Source: Hippophae tibetana (taxonomy: Eukaryota > Streptophyta > Magnoliopsida > Rosales > Elaeagnaceae). Taken from it: a stretch of DNA of 64,000 nt. Below, one piece after another: positions 39,301-47,686 of this stretch; position 1 is the stretch's first letter, and every line of letters begins with the position of its first letter. The translations under genes and the position numbers were made by a program. The DNA lies in assembly GCA_037013495.1 (NCBI GenBank), contig CM072810.1, forward strand, positions 23,691,343 to 23,755,342. Reading direction: 5' to 3'. The notes beneath the pieces are model-generated. The model saw only the letters and a list, made by a program, of their open reading frames with translations. It ran no database searches and was not told the origin of the DNA.

Positions 39301-41894
39301 GTAAATTCATTGAAATAATCTTTTTAGAGCTCGGATTACCTTTTTTTTAAATCCTAAAAAAATGGTTTATTCTTTCTATGAAATTTAGTAAATCTCTGGC
39401 AAAGTATTGATATTTTCTCTTCATTGGTATTAGATTCATCATTTGCACAATTGTGTCAAAAATAGCTTTACTCAGACCACTATACTTGATGTCAATAAAG
39501 TCAAGCTCTTTCCGTCTGCGAAAGTGGGTAGCTATCATCTTGAAAACAAGTGATGCATTTCGAATAATTTCCCAACTCATTCATTTAACAGTAAGTTCAC
39601 AGGCCTTGTATATGGATTTAGCCAAGGTAACAATGGCTTGAAAATGATAATGTAGGCTAACAACGATTTTCTCAATCTACTTTTTCCCCAAATAAGTGCA
39701 TTCAAATTTTACGAGTAGTTGATAATGTTTGAAAAACCTGCATAGAATTTGTGCAAGGTTTCATCCTCTTGCATGATATAGAGTGCAAAATTTCTGTTCA
39801 CCTACATATTTCTAGATTTATTTATTTTTGCTCAAATGCCTATATGAGTTGTCTCCAAAATGTTTCAAGTTGCTTGGAAGAAATAAAACGGTAAATTCAT
39901 TGAAATAATCATTTTAGAACTCGGATTACCTTTTTTTTAAATCCTAAAAAAAAGGTTTATTCTTTCTAAGAAATTGAGTAAATCTCTGGCAAAGTATAGA
40001 TATTTTCTCTTCATTGGTATTAGATTCATCATTTGACATAATTGTGTCAAAAATAGCTTCACTCAGACCACTATACTTGATGTCAATAAAGTCAAGCTCT
40101 TTCCGTCTACGAAAGTGGATAGCTATCATCTTGAAAACAAGTGATGCAGTTCGAATAATTTCCCAACTGATTCATTTAACAGTAAGTTCAAAGGCCTTGT
40201 ATATGGATTTAGCCAAGGTAACAATGGCTTGAAAATGGTAATGTAGGCTAACAACGATTTTCTCAATCTACTATTTTCGAAATAAATGCATCCAAATTTT
40301 ACGAGTAGTTGATAATGTTTGAAAAACCTGCATAGAATTTGTGCAAGGTTTCCTCCTCTTGCATGATATAGGGTGCAAAATTTCGGTTCACCTACATATT
40401 TCTAGATTTATTTATTTTTGCTCAAATGCCTATATGAGTGGTCTCCAAAACGTTTCAAGTTGCTTGCAAGAAATAAAACGGTAAATTCATTGAAATAATC
40501 TTTTTAGAGCTCGGATTACCTTTTTTTTAAATCCTAAAAAAATGGTTTATTCTTTCTATGAAATTTAGTAAATCTCTGGCAAAGTATAGATATTTTCTCT
40601 TCATTGGTATTAGATTCATCATTTGACACAATTGTGTCAAAAATAGCTTCACTAAGACCACTATACTTGATGTCAATAAAGTCAAGCTCTTTCCGTCTAC
40701 GAAAGTGGATAGCTATCATCTTGCAAACAAGTGTTGCAGTTCGAATAATTTCCCAACTGATTCATTTAATAGTAAGTTCACAGGCCTTGTATATGGATTT
40801 AGCCAAGGTAACAATGGCTTGAAAATGTTAATGTAGGCTAACAACGATTTTCTCAATCTACTATTTTCGAAATAAATGCATCCAAATTTTACGAGTAGTT
40901 GATAATGTTTGAAAAACCTGCATAGAATTTGTGCAAGGTTTCATCCTCTTGCATGATATAGGGTGTAAAATTTCTTTTCACCTAAATATTTCTAGATTTA
41001 TTTATTTTTGCTCAAATGCCTATATGAGTCCTCTCCAAAATGTTTCAAGTTGCTTGGAAGAAATAAAACGGTAAATTCATTGAAATAATCATTTTAGAAC
41101 TCGGATTATCTTTTTTTTAAATCCTAAAAAAAAGGTTTATTCTTTCTAAGAAATTTAGTAAATCTCTGGCAAAGTATAGATATTTTCTCTTCATTGGTAT
41201 TAGATTCATAATTTGACACAATTGTGTAAAAAATCGCTTCACTCAGACCATTATACTTGATGTCAATCAAGTCAAGCTCTTTCCGTCTGCGAAAGTGGAT
41301 AGCTATCATCTTGGAAACAAGTGATGCAGTTCGAATAATTTCCCAACTGATTCATTTAACAGTAAGTGCACAGGCCTTGTATATGGATTTAGCCAAGGTA
41401 ACAATGGCTTGAAAATGATAATGTAGGCTAACAAAAATTTTCTCAATCTACTTTTTTCCCAAATAAGTGCATCCAAATTTTACAAGTAGTTGATATTGTT
41501 TGAAAAACCTGCATAGAATTTGTGCAATGTTTCATCCTCTTGCATGATATAGAGTGCAAAATTTCTGTTCACCTACTTATTTCTAGATTTATTTATTTTT
41601 GCTCAAATGCCTATATGAGTGGTCTCCAAAATGTTTCAAGTTGCTTGGAAGAAATAAAACGGTAAATTCATTGAAATAATCATTTTAGAACTCGGATTAC
41701 CTTTTTTTTTAAATCCTAAAAAAAAGGTTTATTCTTTCTAAGAAATTGAGTAAATCTCTCGCAAAGTATAGATATTTTCTCTTCATTGGTATTAGATTCA
41801 AAATTTGACACAATTGTGTAAAAAATCGCTTCACTCAGACCATTATACTTGATGTCAATCAAGTCAAGCTCTTTCCGTCTGCGAAAGTGGATAG
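33350..41894 (+). repeat. Diverged satellite region with 3-mer and 6-mer blocks
   Basis: A distinctive variant, GGTAATCGATTCATCATTAC, occurs with CGATTC at 33,531, 37,072 and 38,842, which are steps of 3,541 bp (six units) and 1,770 bp (three units). Other variants such as CTATTTTCGAAATAAATGC and TTGCAAACAAGTGTTGC recur with them. The last one to two units before the retroelement carry GTGTAAAAAATCGC and GTAAGTGCACAGG variants, like those beyond it. Confidence 0.8.
41890..41894. repeat. Target-site duplication, left copy (GATAG)
   Basis: GATAG directly precedes the TGATGA start of the element and is repeated directly after its TCATCA end. Five bases is the usual duplication length for Ty3/Gypsy integration. 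Joining the flanks at one copy restores the ordinary satellite sequence GTGGATAGCTATCATC. Confidence 0.95.
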
Positions 41895-42186
41895 TGATGA
41901 GTGCTCAAAAAGCACTAAAATAACCATGATTTTATGTACCTTAATTGATTAAAAATACATATATTTATATGTTTTATCATATATTTATATAAATTTGTCT
42001 TTTTTGGAATCACGGGTATTTTTATTGTTTTTCAGGTATTTTGGCCTAAAAACGCAATGTAAAGACTCAAAGAGGAATATTTGAAGCAATACATCACAAA
42101 TATATCAACAAATAAGTGAGAAAGGTCAACAAACATGGAAAAATCGGACGAAATGGGTCGAAAAGGTCAAAAATGTCAAAAAGACA

Positions 42187-42350
42187 GAAATTGCGCGCCG
42201 CAGCCCAGCCGTGCGCGCAGCCCAGCGCCCCAGCGCCCCATTCCGCGCGCGCCCGCGCGCGCTGGCATGCCAAGCTGCGCGCAGCACCCCAGCAGCCCCC
42301 ATCCGCGCGCCCAACGCGTTTTCGCCCCATTTTTCACGTGCAGCCGCCCC
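42187..42350 (+). promoter_or_regulatory. GC-rich, GCGC-repetitive U3 block of the 5' LTR
   Basis: In an otherwise strongly AT-rich element, this ~160-bp block is dominated by GCGCGC and CAGCCC words, including alternating CG runs that could adopt Z-DNA. It lies directly upstream of the TGACGTCA sites and TATA box. A CACGTG G-box is at 42,335-42,340. The matching block in the 3' LTR (about 53,449-53,560) differs in length, as expected for slippage-prone sequence. Short open frames here are compositional artefacts rich in Arg, Ala and Pro. Confidence 0.75.
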
Positions 42351-42352
42351 TG

Positions 42353-42383
42353 TGACGTCATGCTGACGTCATTGATGACATCA
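42353..42383 (+). promoter_or_regulatory. Tandem TGACGTCA sites (as-1-like bZIP element), 5' LTR
   Basis: Two perfect TGACGTCA palindromes (42,353-42,360 and 42,364-42,371) are 11 bp apart start to start. They are followed by the dyad TGATGACATCA (42,373-42,383). Paired TGACG motifs about 12 bp apart define the plant as-1 element bound by TGA-class bZIP factors in salicylate and oxidative stress responses. That this LTR responds to stress is an inference from the motif. Confidence 0.7.
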
Positions 42384-42461
42384 GCAATTCCAATACGCGT
42401 TTTTACATTTTTTAATATTTTTTTAACATTTTTTTACTCATTTTTTCTCTCCATCCTCACC

Positions 42462-42469
42462 TATAAATA
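42462..42469 (+). promoter_or_regulatory. TATA box of the 5' LTR
   Basis: TATAAATA sits about 90 bp downstream of the bZIP sites and is followed by a pyrimidine-rich stretch, the usual layout of a plant core promoter. Transcription would be expected to start about 30 bp downstream, near 42,490-42,500. The copy in the 3' LTR is identical. Confidence 0.8.
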
Positions 42470-42519
42470 CCCCCCTTCCCTTCACTTCAAAACACACCTT
42501 CAAAACTCACTTCTCTCTT

Positions 42520-42630
42520 CTTTCTTTCTCTCATTTCTTAGTTTTTAGTTTCTCTTAGTTTCTTTCTTAGTTTCTAAGCTTTTCTTAGTTTTTCTCTTAG
42601 TTTTTAGTTCAATTGTCTTAGGTTTAGTGT
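42520..42630 (+). other. CT-rich leader with repeated CTTAGTTT words
   Basis: Just downstream of the presumed transcription start there is a pyrimidine-rich stretch in which CTTAGTTT or close variants recur about seven times. It is the same in both LTRs. It may represent slippage-derived simple repeats in the R/U5 leader or a functional CT-rich 5' untranslated segment. Confidence 0.6.
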
Positions 42631-43636
42631 TCTTCTCTTTTTGAGAGGAACTTGTAATGTTTTTGTAATAATTTAGATTTTTGATTCAATATATGGAAGT
42701 GCAAATTCCGCTCGGAGGTTTTCTAGCTACGGGAATAGCGTCAAAGTTCTGTAAGGATTTTATTTTCTTTACAGTTATTTTTATGCTTTATTCTTACATG
42801 TTATATTAAACTTGTCTGTGGTTAAATTTAACTATGCTGGCTGTTTAGTAAATATGATGTAATAATGACGTTGTTATGCTTGCGAAATATTAAATAGGTA
42901 AAAATCTCTAAAATGAATTGATTTTGTTTTTATTCAAGATTTTATATTAAGAATGTTAGAGAGAAATATATTATTTTTCATTACAAACTTAAACCCGAAA
43001 ATTAGATTTTAAGGTTTAGTTATCCGGTCTAATTTAGAGTAGTGCTCTTTTATTTGTTGGTACAATCGCCCGGTAGTTAGAGTGAAACTCTATTTCAAAA
43101 GTTTTAATAAGAATTATTATGTGAAAATGTATTGACAACATGTTTTCAATAGTGGTTTTAAAACTTGAAAGTTAGTACTCGGATAATTAAATTCTTAAGT
43201 TTAATTTGGACACCTTGAATAATGTTTAAATTGTCTAACCCCACCAAAGGTGGCATTTAAATGGTTCATTTTCAATCTCTTAGAAAAAGGAATTAATTTA
43301 ATTAAGCATATTAGTTATCAACCCCACCCATAGGTGTTAATTGATTTGTTTAGTTAACAAAGAATATCTAACCCCACCAAAGGTGGTATTTATATAAAAA
43401 AGAGAGAATCAATAAAATATCAATTTATATCTTTAATAACCTAGTTAATATGAGCAAGCATAATTAATTTAGTTATTACATCCATAAATACTCCGCTAAT
43501 ATAAATGATAAAAATTTGCATGAATATTTATTGAATCCGTATATATGTTTATTTTTAGATAATTATTTATTGAATTTGTATCTATGTTTATTTTTATGTT
43601 ATTAGATTATATTTAATTAATCTGTATATATGTTTT

Positions 43637-43654
43637 TGGCGCCGTTGCCGGGGA
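43637..43654 (+). other. Primer-binding site, complementary to tRNA-Asp
   Basis: TGGCGCCGTTGCCGGGGA lies just inside the 5' LTR. Its first 16 bases are the complement of the 3' end of plant tRNA-Asp (ending CCCGGCAACGGCGCCA), the usual primer of Athila-type elements. Minus-strand DNA synthesis would start here. Confidence 0.92.
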
Positions 43655-44100
43655 AGGAATAGCGTTTTTAAATTATTTATCAAAATTTTTAAAAAAAAAT
43701 TTGTGCTGTAAATAATTGTGATATTTTAACAATAATCAAATTTCAAAATTCATAAGAAATAAAAAAAATAAAAAAAATAAAAATAAAAAAAAAATAATTT
43801 TTTTTTTTTTGAAATTTGAAGTAAAATTTTTTTACCATTCATGAATAAAAAAAAAATTTAAAAATTCAAAATTCAAAAAAATTTTAAGTTAATAAGAAAT
43901 AATATAGCGTGAATAGTAAAATAAAATTACCGTTCATAAAAAAAAAATTTCAAAAACTTAAATTTCAAAAAAAAAAATTTAGTTAATAAGACATTATATA
44001 GCGTGAATAGTAAAATAAAATTACCGTTCATGAATAGTAAAAAAAAAATTACTTGAATTCATATCTAATTAACTAAATAGCATGAAAAGTAAAAATCTAA
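43655..44100 (+). other. AT-rich leader with a ~94-bp direct repeat
   Basis: This untranslated stretch is mostly A and T runs. The segment TATAGCGTGAATAGTAAAAT followed by AAAATTACCGTTCAT occurs at 43,903 and 43,997, so a ~94-bp unit is directly repeated with small differences. No coding potential is seen. Confidence 0.75.
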
Positions 44101-44102
44101 GG

Positions 44103-44228
44103 GAGTTCTGTCTAGGAGACTAGTTCTTGAAGCCTTTGTGCTACTAGTCTTTCCTGGGAACGTTGCTCTGGCTAGGAGAATGGTATTTAAGGAGCCGTTT
44201 GCACCACCATTCTTTCCTGGGAGAACTC
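44103..44228 (+). other. Structured leader: two hairpins within a closing stem
   Basis: GAGTTCT (44,103-44,109) is complementary to AGAACTC (44,222-44,228). Inside this pair lie two hairpins: GACTAGT (44,118-44,124) with ACTAGTC (44,143-44,149), and GAATGGT (44,178-44,184) with ACCATTC (44,206-44,212). The hairpins share flanking words (CTAGGAGA before, TTTCCTGGGA after) but differ in stem sequence while keeping the pairing. The position between primer site and gag is where retroelement RNAs often carry packaging, dimerisation or translation signals; the function here is inferred. Confidence 0.7.
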
Positions 44229-44475
44229 TTGGTTAATACTAATTATGTTACAAAATAAAAAAATAAAAAATAAAAAATAAAACAATTTCTTTTTTTTAGG
44301 GTTTAACTAGTTTTGTTTAGTGCTTTGTATTAAATAACATGTAAATTTTTTTCTAAATTTTTTATTTTGTTGACAGGAGTTTTTAAATTTACGTTTACAA
44401 TAGTCTATGCGTTGTAGGAGATCCTTATGAAACCCTCTTACACCATATGTAAATAAATTTCATAAATTTAAACAA

Positions 44476-45708
44476 GTGTCAACAAAACTGGATTCTACCC
44501 ATCAACCTGTTTTTGAGCCAAACATAGAACCAAGTCTTAATCCTTTACTAGAACCAAAAGAAATGGAGGAAAACCAACATATTAGGGAAACCACGATGAA
44601 GGAGTTTGCAAGACCGGTAATAGGCACGGCAACTGCCGCTATCCAGTTGGGGGAGGCTGCTCGGAATTACGACCTTAAAAATATTCATTTTTCTATGCTT
44701 CCTTCCTTTTATGGGTTACCTAATGAAGATTCTCTTTCCTTTATGAGAGATTTCTATGCTACGGTCCAAACATTCCCCCTCGGTATTCTAAACGAGGATC
44801 AACTTAGCATGAGATGTTTTCCCTACACTCTAAAGGATAAGGCCAAAGCTTGGTTGATGTCACTTCCCCCAGGTTCTCTGATGACATGGGGTAACATTTA
44901 CAATAAATTCATGGGAAAATTCTATTCCCATCAAAAAACATCAGAGTTGAGAGGAAAGATTGCTACTTTCTCTCAGATGGATGGAGAACCATTCCATGAA
45001 GCTTGGGATAGGTTCAAGATGTTTCTCACTCACTGTCCCCATCATAGCTTTCCCCTGTAGTTGCAGAACCAATTCTTTTACGATGGACTTACACAACAAT
45101 GTCAGTTCATTGTCGACAACGCTGCAGGAGGAGCAATAGGAGAAAAGACTGCCTCAGAGACGTATAACCTCTTTGAGATGTTGGGTGCTAATTCCCAACA
45201 GAAAAGCTCCCGAGTGAGAAAAGCTGGAGTTCATGAAATCGACTCCAGTAATGAAGTTCAACAACAACTTGTTCAACTGACTAAGCAAGTTGCCCTTCTC
45301 GCTACACAAACCAACACCAATAATGAACAATATGGTTTGTACAGCAACATGGGACATGGTACTGAAGCCTGTCCATATCAAGGAGAAACAACTGGACCTG
45401 AACAGGTCAATGTGTTGGGAGCATATCAACAGCGACCAAGGTTTGATCCCAACTCAAATACCTATAATCCTGGGTGGAGAAGTCATCCAAATTTCTCTTG
45501 GAGGCAAAACAACCCTCCTTTCACTCAAAGCTCAAACCAGGCAGGCCAGCAATTCCACCCACCTATTCCAAGAAGCATTCCCAATAAACCAACCTTGGAG
45601 GACAACTTGAATTCTTTTATTCAAGTCTGTAGGGATAATCAATCTAAAACCAATCAACGGTTGGACTCTGTGGAAGCTTCTATCAAAAAGGTGGAAGTTC
45701 AAGTTTAA
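44476..45708 (+). pseudogene. First gag-like region (broken)
   Basis: The translation resembles the Athila gag capsid region, with words such as LPSFYGLPNEDSL, RCFPYTLKDKAKAW, KFYSHQKTSELRGKIATFSQ and NQFFYDGL. It also has a C-terminal helical segment (NSFIQVCRDNQSKTNQRLDS). It closely matches the N-terminal two thirds of the second gag at 46,091, so the element carries two related gag units. This copy is broken and lacks the long tail that leads into protease in the second copy. It is preceded by the structured leader and followed by a stem-loop module. The first in-frame ATG in the region is near 44,563; the true start is uncertain. Confidence 0.85.
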
Positions 45709-46090
45709 CAGTTAGTTGAACATTTGCAAAAAGGCAAAGACTAATTTGAAACTTAAATGAATTCAATGAAGAGGAGGCATTGAGTTTTTCATTCTGCAAT
45801 CTCCAAGCAACGTCTTACTAGAAGACGATAAATTTTAGTCCTGTATGGGAGGTCACCCATTATTGTATTTTCCTTTGTTTTAGTTTGCGTGTAATAAAAA
45901 TTCAGATGAAATAAAATTCATTTGTTTCAAAAATTCTGTCCATTCGCTTAAATTTAAAAAAAAAAAATTAGGTTCCTTGCACTTTTTGCTTTTACGTTTT
46001 ATCAAGTTATAAATATTTCTTAGAGATATCTACTAAAAGCAAAATGTTGATACACAATAGGAGGAGGATCATTTTCAACTACAAACAACC
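45709..46090 (+). other. Spacer between the two gag regions
   Basis: This 380-bp stretch is not coding. It has a stem CGTCTT/AAGACG (45,811-45,816 and 45,822-45,827) followed by a second small hairpin ATGGG/CCCAT (45,845-45,849 and 45,856-45,860, around GGTCA). The same pair of elements in the same order follows pol at 51,275. After it come T-rich and A-rich runs and AATAAA-like words (near 45,893 and 45,910), so the spacer looks like a 3' untranslated region. The second gag starts in the strong context ACAACCATGGG. Confidence 0.75.
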
Positions 46091-47632
46091 ATGGGAGATG
46101 CTGAAGATAGGCGGAAAAAGATGAAAGAATATACAATGCCAATCATTGGCAATGTAACTTCCGGTATCCAATTACAAGAGGCTGCAAGGAATTATGAATT
46201 GAAAAAGATTCATTATTCTTTGTTGCCTTCCTTTTACGGTATCCCTAATGAAGACCCTTTGCATTTCATTCGAGAATTCTATGCTATTGTCCAAACCTTT
46301 CAACTACATGCAATTAATGAAGATCAACTTAGGATGAGGTGTTTTCCTTACACTCTCAAAGATAAAGCTTGGTCATGGTTCATTACTCTACAGTCAGGTT
46401 CTCTTAAAACTTGGGAGGCAGTCTATGAAATTTTTATGGGTAGGTTCTATTCCCATCAAAAGACTGTTGATCTAAGAACAAAGATAGCAACATTTTCTCA
46501 AATGAATGAAGAGCCCTTTCATGAAGCTTGGGAACGATTCAAACTCCTTTTCATTCAATGTCAAAATCATAGCTTTCCATTACAGCTACAAAACCAATTC
46601 TTTTATGATGGATTGACACTACAGAGTCAATACATGGTTGATAATGCTGCTGGAGGTGCTGTAGGAGAAAAGACCGCAGAGGAAACCTATAAGCTTTATG
46701 AGCTGTTGGGTTCTAATTCCCAACAAAGAGGTGGTAGAAGGAAAGCAAAGGTCAATGAAGTCGGCTCTGATAATGAGATAACCTTGCAACTTGCTGAATT
46801 GACTAAACAAGTGAAGCTCCTCACTTCCCACCAAATTTCAAATCAAGAGGTATGTGAAGTGTGTTGTTCAATTGGGCATGGTACTCATAATTGTTCAAAT
46901 ACTTATGATTCTAGTGTCGATGCCATAGAGGAAGTCCAATCTTTTCAAAGGTATCATCCAAACACCTATAATCACCCAGCCTACACCCAATATCCAACAC
47001 TAAGGTCGGATAACAACCACCCTTACCCACCAGGCCAATCTTTTAAACCAACCTTAGAAGATAGCTTGAATGCTTTTATTCAAGTTAGTCGTGACAACCA
47101 ATTGATGACTAATCAAAGGTTGAACACCATGGAGGCTTCAGTTAAAAGGATTGAATCTAAAGTTGGGCAACTGGCTGAACAAATGCAAAAGAAAGAACCA
47201 GGAAAGTTGCCCAGTCAACCAGAACAAGCAAAGGATGTTAGAACCCTTCGAAGTGGTAAGGTAGTCAATACCAGTTTACCTGAAATCTCTAACAATCTAC
47301 CTTGTAGTTCAGGTAACAAAGAAGGCGATACTCTAATCTCACAAAAAGGAGAAACAAATGTTAAACTTAACAAGCCTTCTGAAAAACTCATTGGGGGGTC
47401 ATCTGACACCCCCAAAATTCAAAAGACAACAGAACCACACCAGATACAAGTACCTTTTCCCCACCGGTTGAAAGAATCCAAACAAGATAAGCAATTCAAT
47501 GATCTTTTTAATATGCTCTCTAAAGTAAATATCAATTTACCATTATTAGAAGTGATCATGAATGTGCCCTCATATGCCAAATTTTTCAAAGAGTTGAACA
47601 CTAAGAAAAGGAGGTATGAACTGAATGAATGA
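46091..47632 (+). CDS. gag: Second gag (capsid/nucleocapsid) of the Athila-like element
   Basis: The 513-residue product would be the structural protein that packages the element RNA in cytoplasmic particles. Residues about 30-170 match the plant retrotransposon gag domain (LLPSFYGIPNEDPLHFIREF, RCFPYTLKDKAWSW, GRFYSHQKTVDLRTKIATFS). A zinc knuckle of the form Cx2Cx4Hx4C lies at about residues 255-268 (CEVCCSIGHGTHNC). A helical segment with NAFIQVSRDNQ and ESKVGQLAEQMQ leads to the Athila hallmark TLRSGKVV near residue 380. The ATG is in a strong plant context (ACAACCATGGG). It lies upstream of pol, as in the family, where gag and pol are normally expressed together. It is part of a fossil element, and I make no claim that it is functional. 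Confidence 0.88.
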   Translation: MGDAEDRRKKMKEYTMPIIGNVTSGIQLQEAARNYELKKIHYSLLPSFYGIPNEDPLHFIREFYAIVQTFQLHAINEDQLRMRCFPYTLKDKAWSWFITLQSGSLKTWEAVYEIFMGRFYSHQKTVDLRTKIATFSQMNEEPFHEAWERFKLLFIQCQNHSFPLQLQNQFFYDGLTLQSQYMVDNAAGGAVGEKTAEETYKLYELLGSNSQQRGGRRKAKVNEVGSDNEITLQLAELTKQVKLLTSHQISNQEVCEVCCSIGHGTHNCSNTYDSSVDAIEEVQSFQRYHPNTYNHPAYTQYPTLRSDNNHPYPPGQSFKPTLEDSLNAFIQVSRDNQLMTNQRLNTMEASVKRIESKVGQLAEQMQKKEPGKLPSQPEQAKDVRTLRSGKVVNTSLPEISNNLPCSSGNKEGDTLISQKGETNVKLNKPSEKLIGGSSDTPKIQKTTEPHQIQVPFPHRLKESKQDKQFNDLFNMLSKVNINLPLLEVIMNVPSYAKFFKELNTKKRRYELNE

Positions 47633-47686
47633 GTAGTAGTATCAGAAATTTCTAGCGCTGTACTTCAGCACAAACTACCCCCTAAG

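Larger units (their letters stand above)
1..41894 (+). repeat. 591-bp satellite array, left part
   Basis: The same ~591-bp unit repeats head to tail about 71 times with no inversion and no unrelated sequence. The unit is AT-rich and contains, in order from its GATAGCTATC palindrome, a conserved GTAAGT stretch, a T-rich run before CCAAATAAGTGCATCC, the segment TTTCTAGATTTATTTATTTT, paired T and A runs, and the palindrome TTTGACACAATTGTGTCAAA. Differences between copies are mostly single bases and one- or two-base changes in T runs. Large tandem arrays of this kind in plants are usually centromeric, pericentromeric or other heterochromatic satellites, but the sequence alone does not say which. 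The short reading frames found in each unit are by-products of the repeat. I do not recognise the family by name. Confidence 0.97.
41895..43635 (+). repeat. 5' LTR
   Basis: This segment is nearly identical to the start of the 3' LTR at 53,153 and opens with TGATGAGTGCTC, where AGTGCT and AGCACT form a small inverted repeat. It holds a very GC-rich block, tandem TGACGTCA sites, a TATA box and a pyrimidine-rich start of the transcript. Three short CCACC/GGTGG-type hairpins lie near 43,241, 43,325 and 43,374. It is shorter than the 3' LTR. The primer-binding site follows directly. Confidence 0.92.

Noticed and set aside
1-41894. CRISPR-like array
   Set aside because: The repeats are 591 bp with no unique spacers; this is a eukaryotic satellite.
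42094-42548. Arg/Ala/Pro-rich frames in the GC-rich part of both LTRs
   Set aside because: Low-complexity composition, open on both strands, and within a promoter region; a product of the CG-rich repeat.
43637-43654. A tRNA gene at the GGCGCCGTTGCCGGGG sequence
   Set aside because: Only the complement of the tRNA-Asp 3' end is present, which is the primer-binding site, not a tRNA gene.
45154-45429. Antisense frames opposite gag and pol
   Set aside because: They are shadows of the coding frames, short and without domains.
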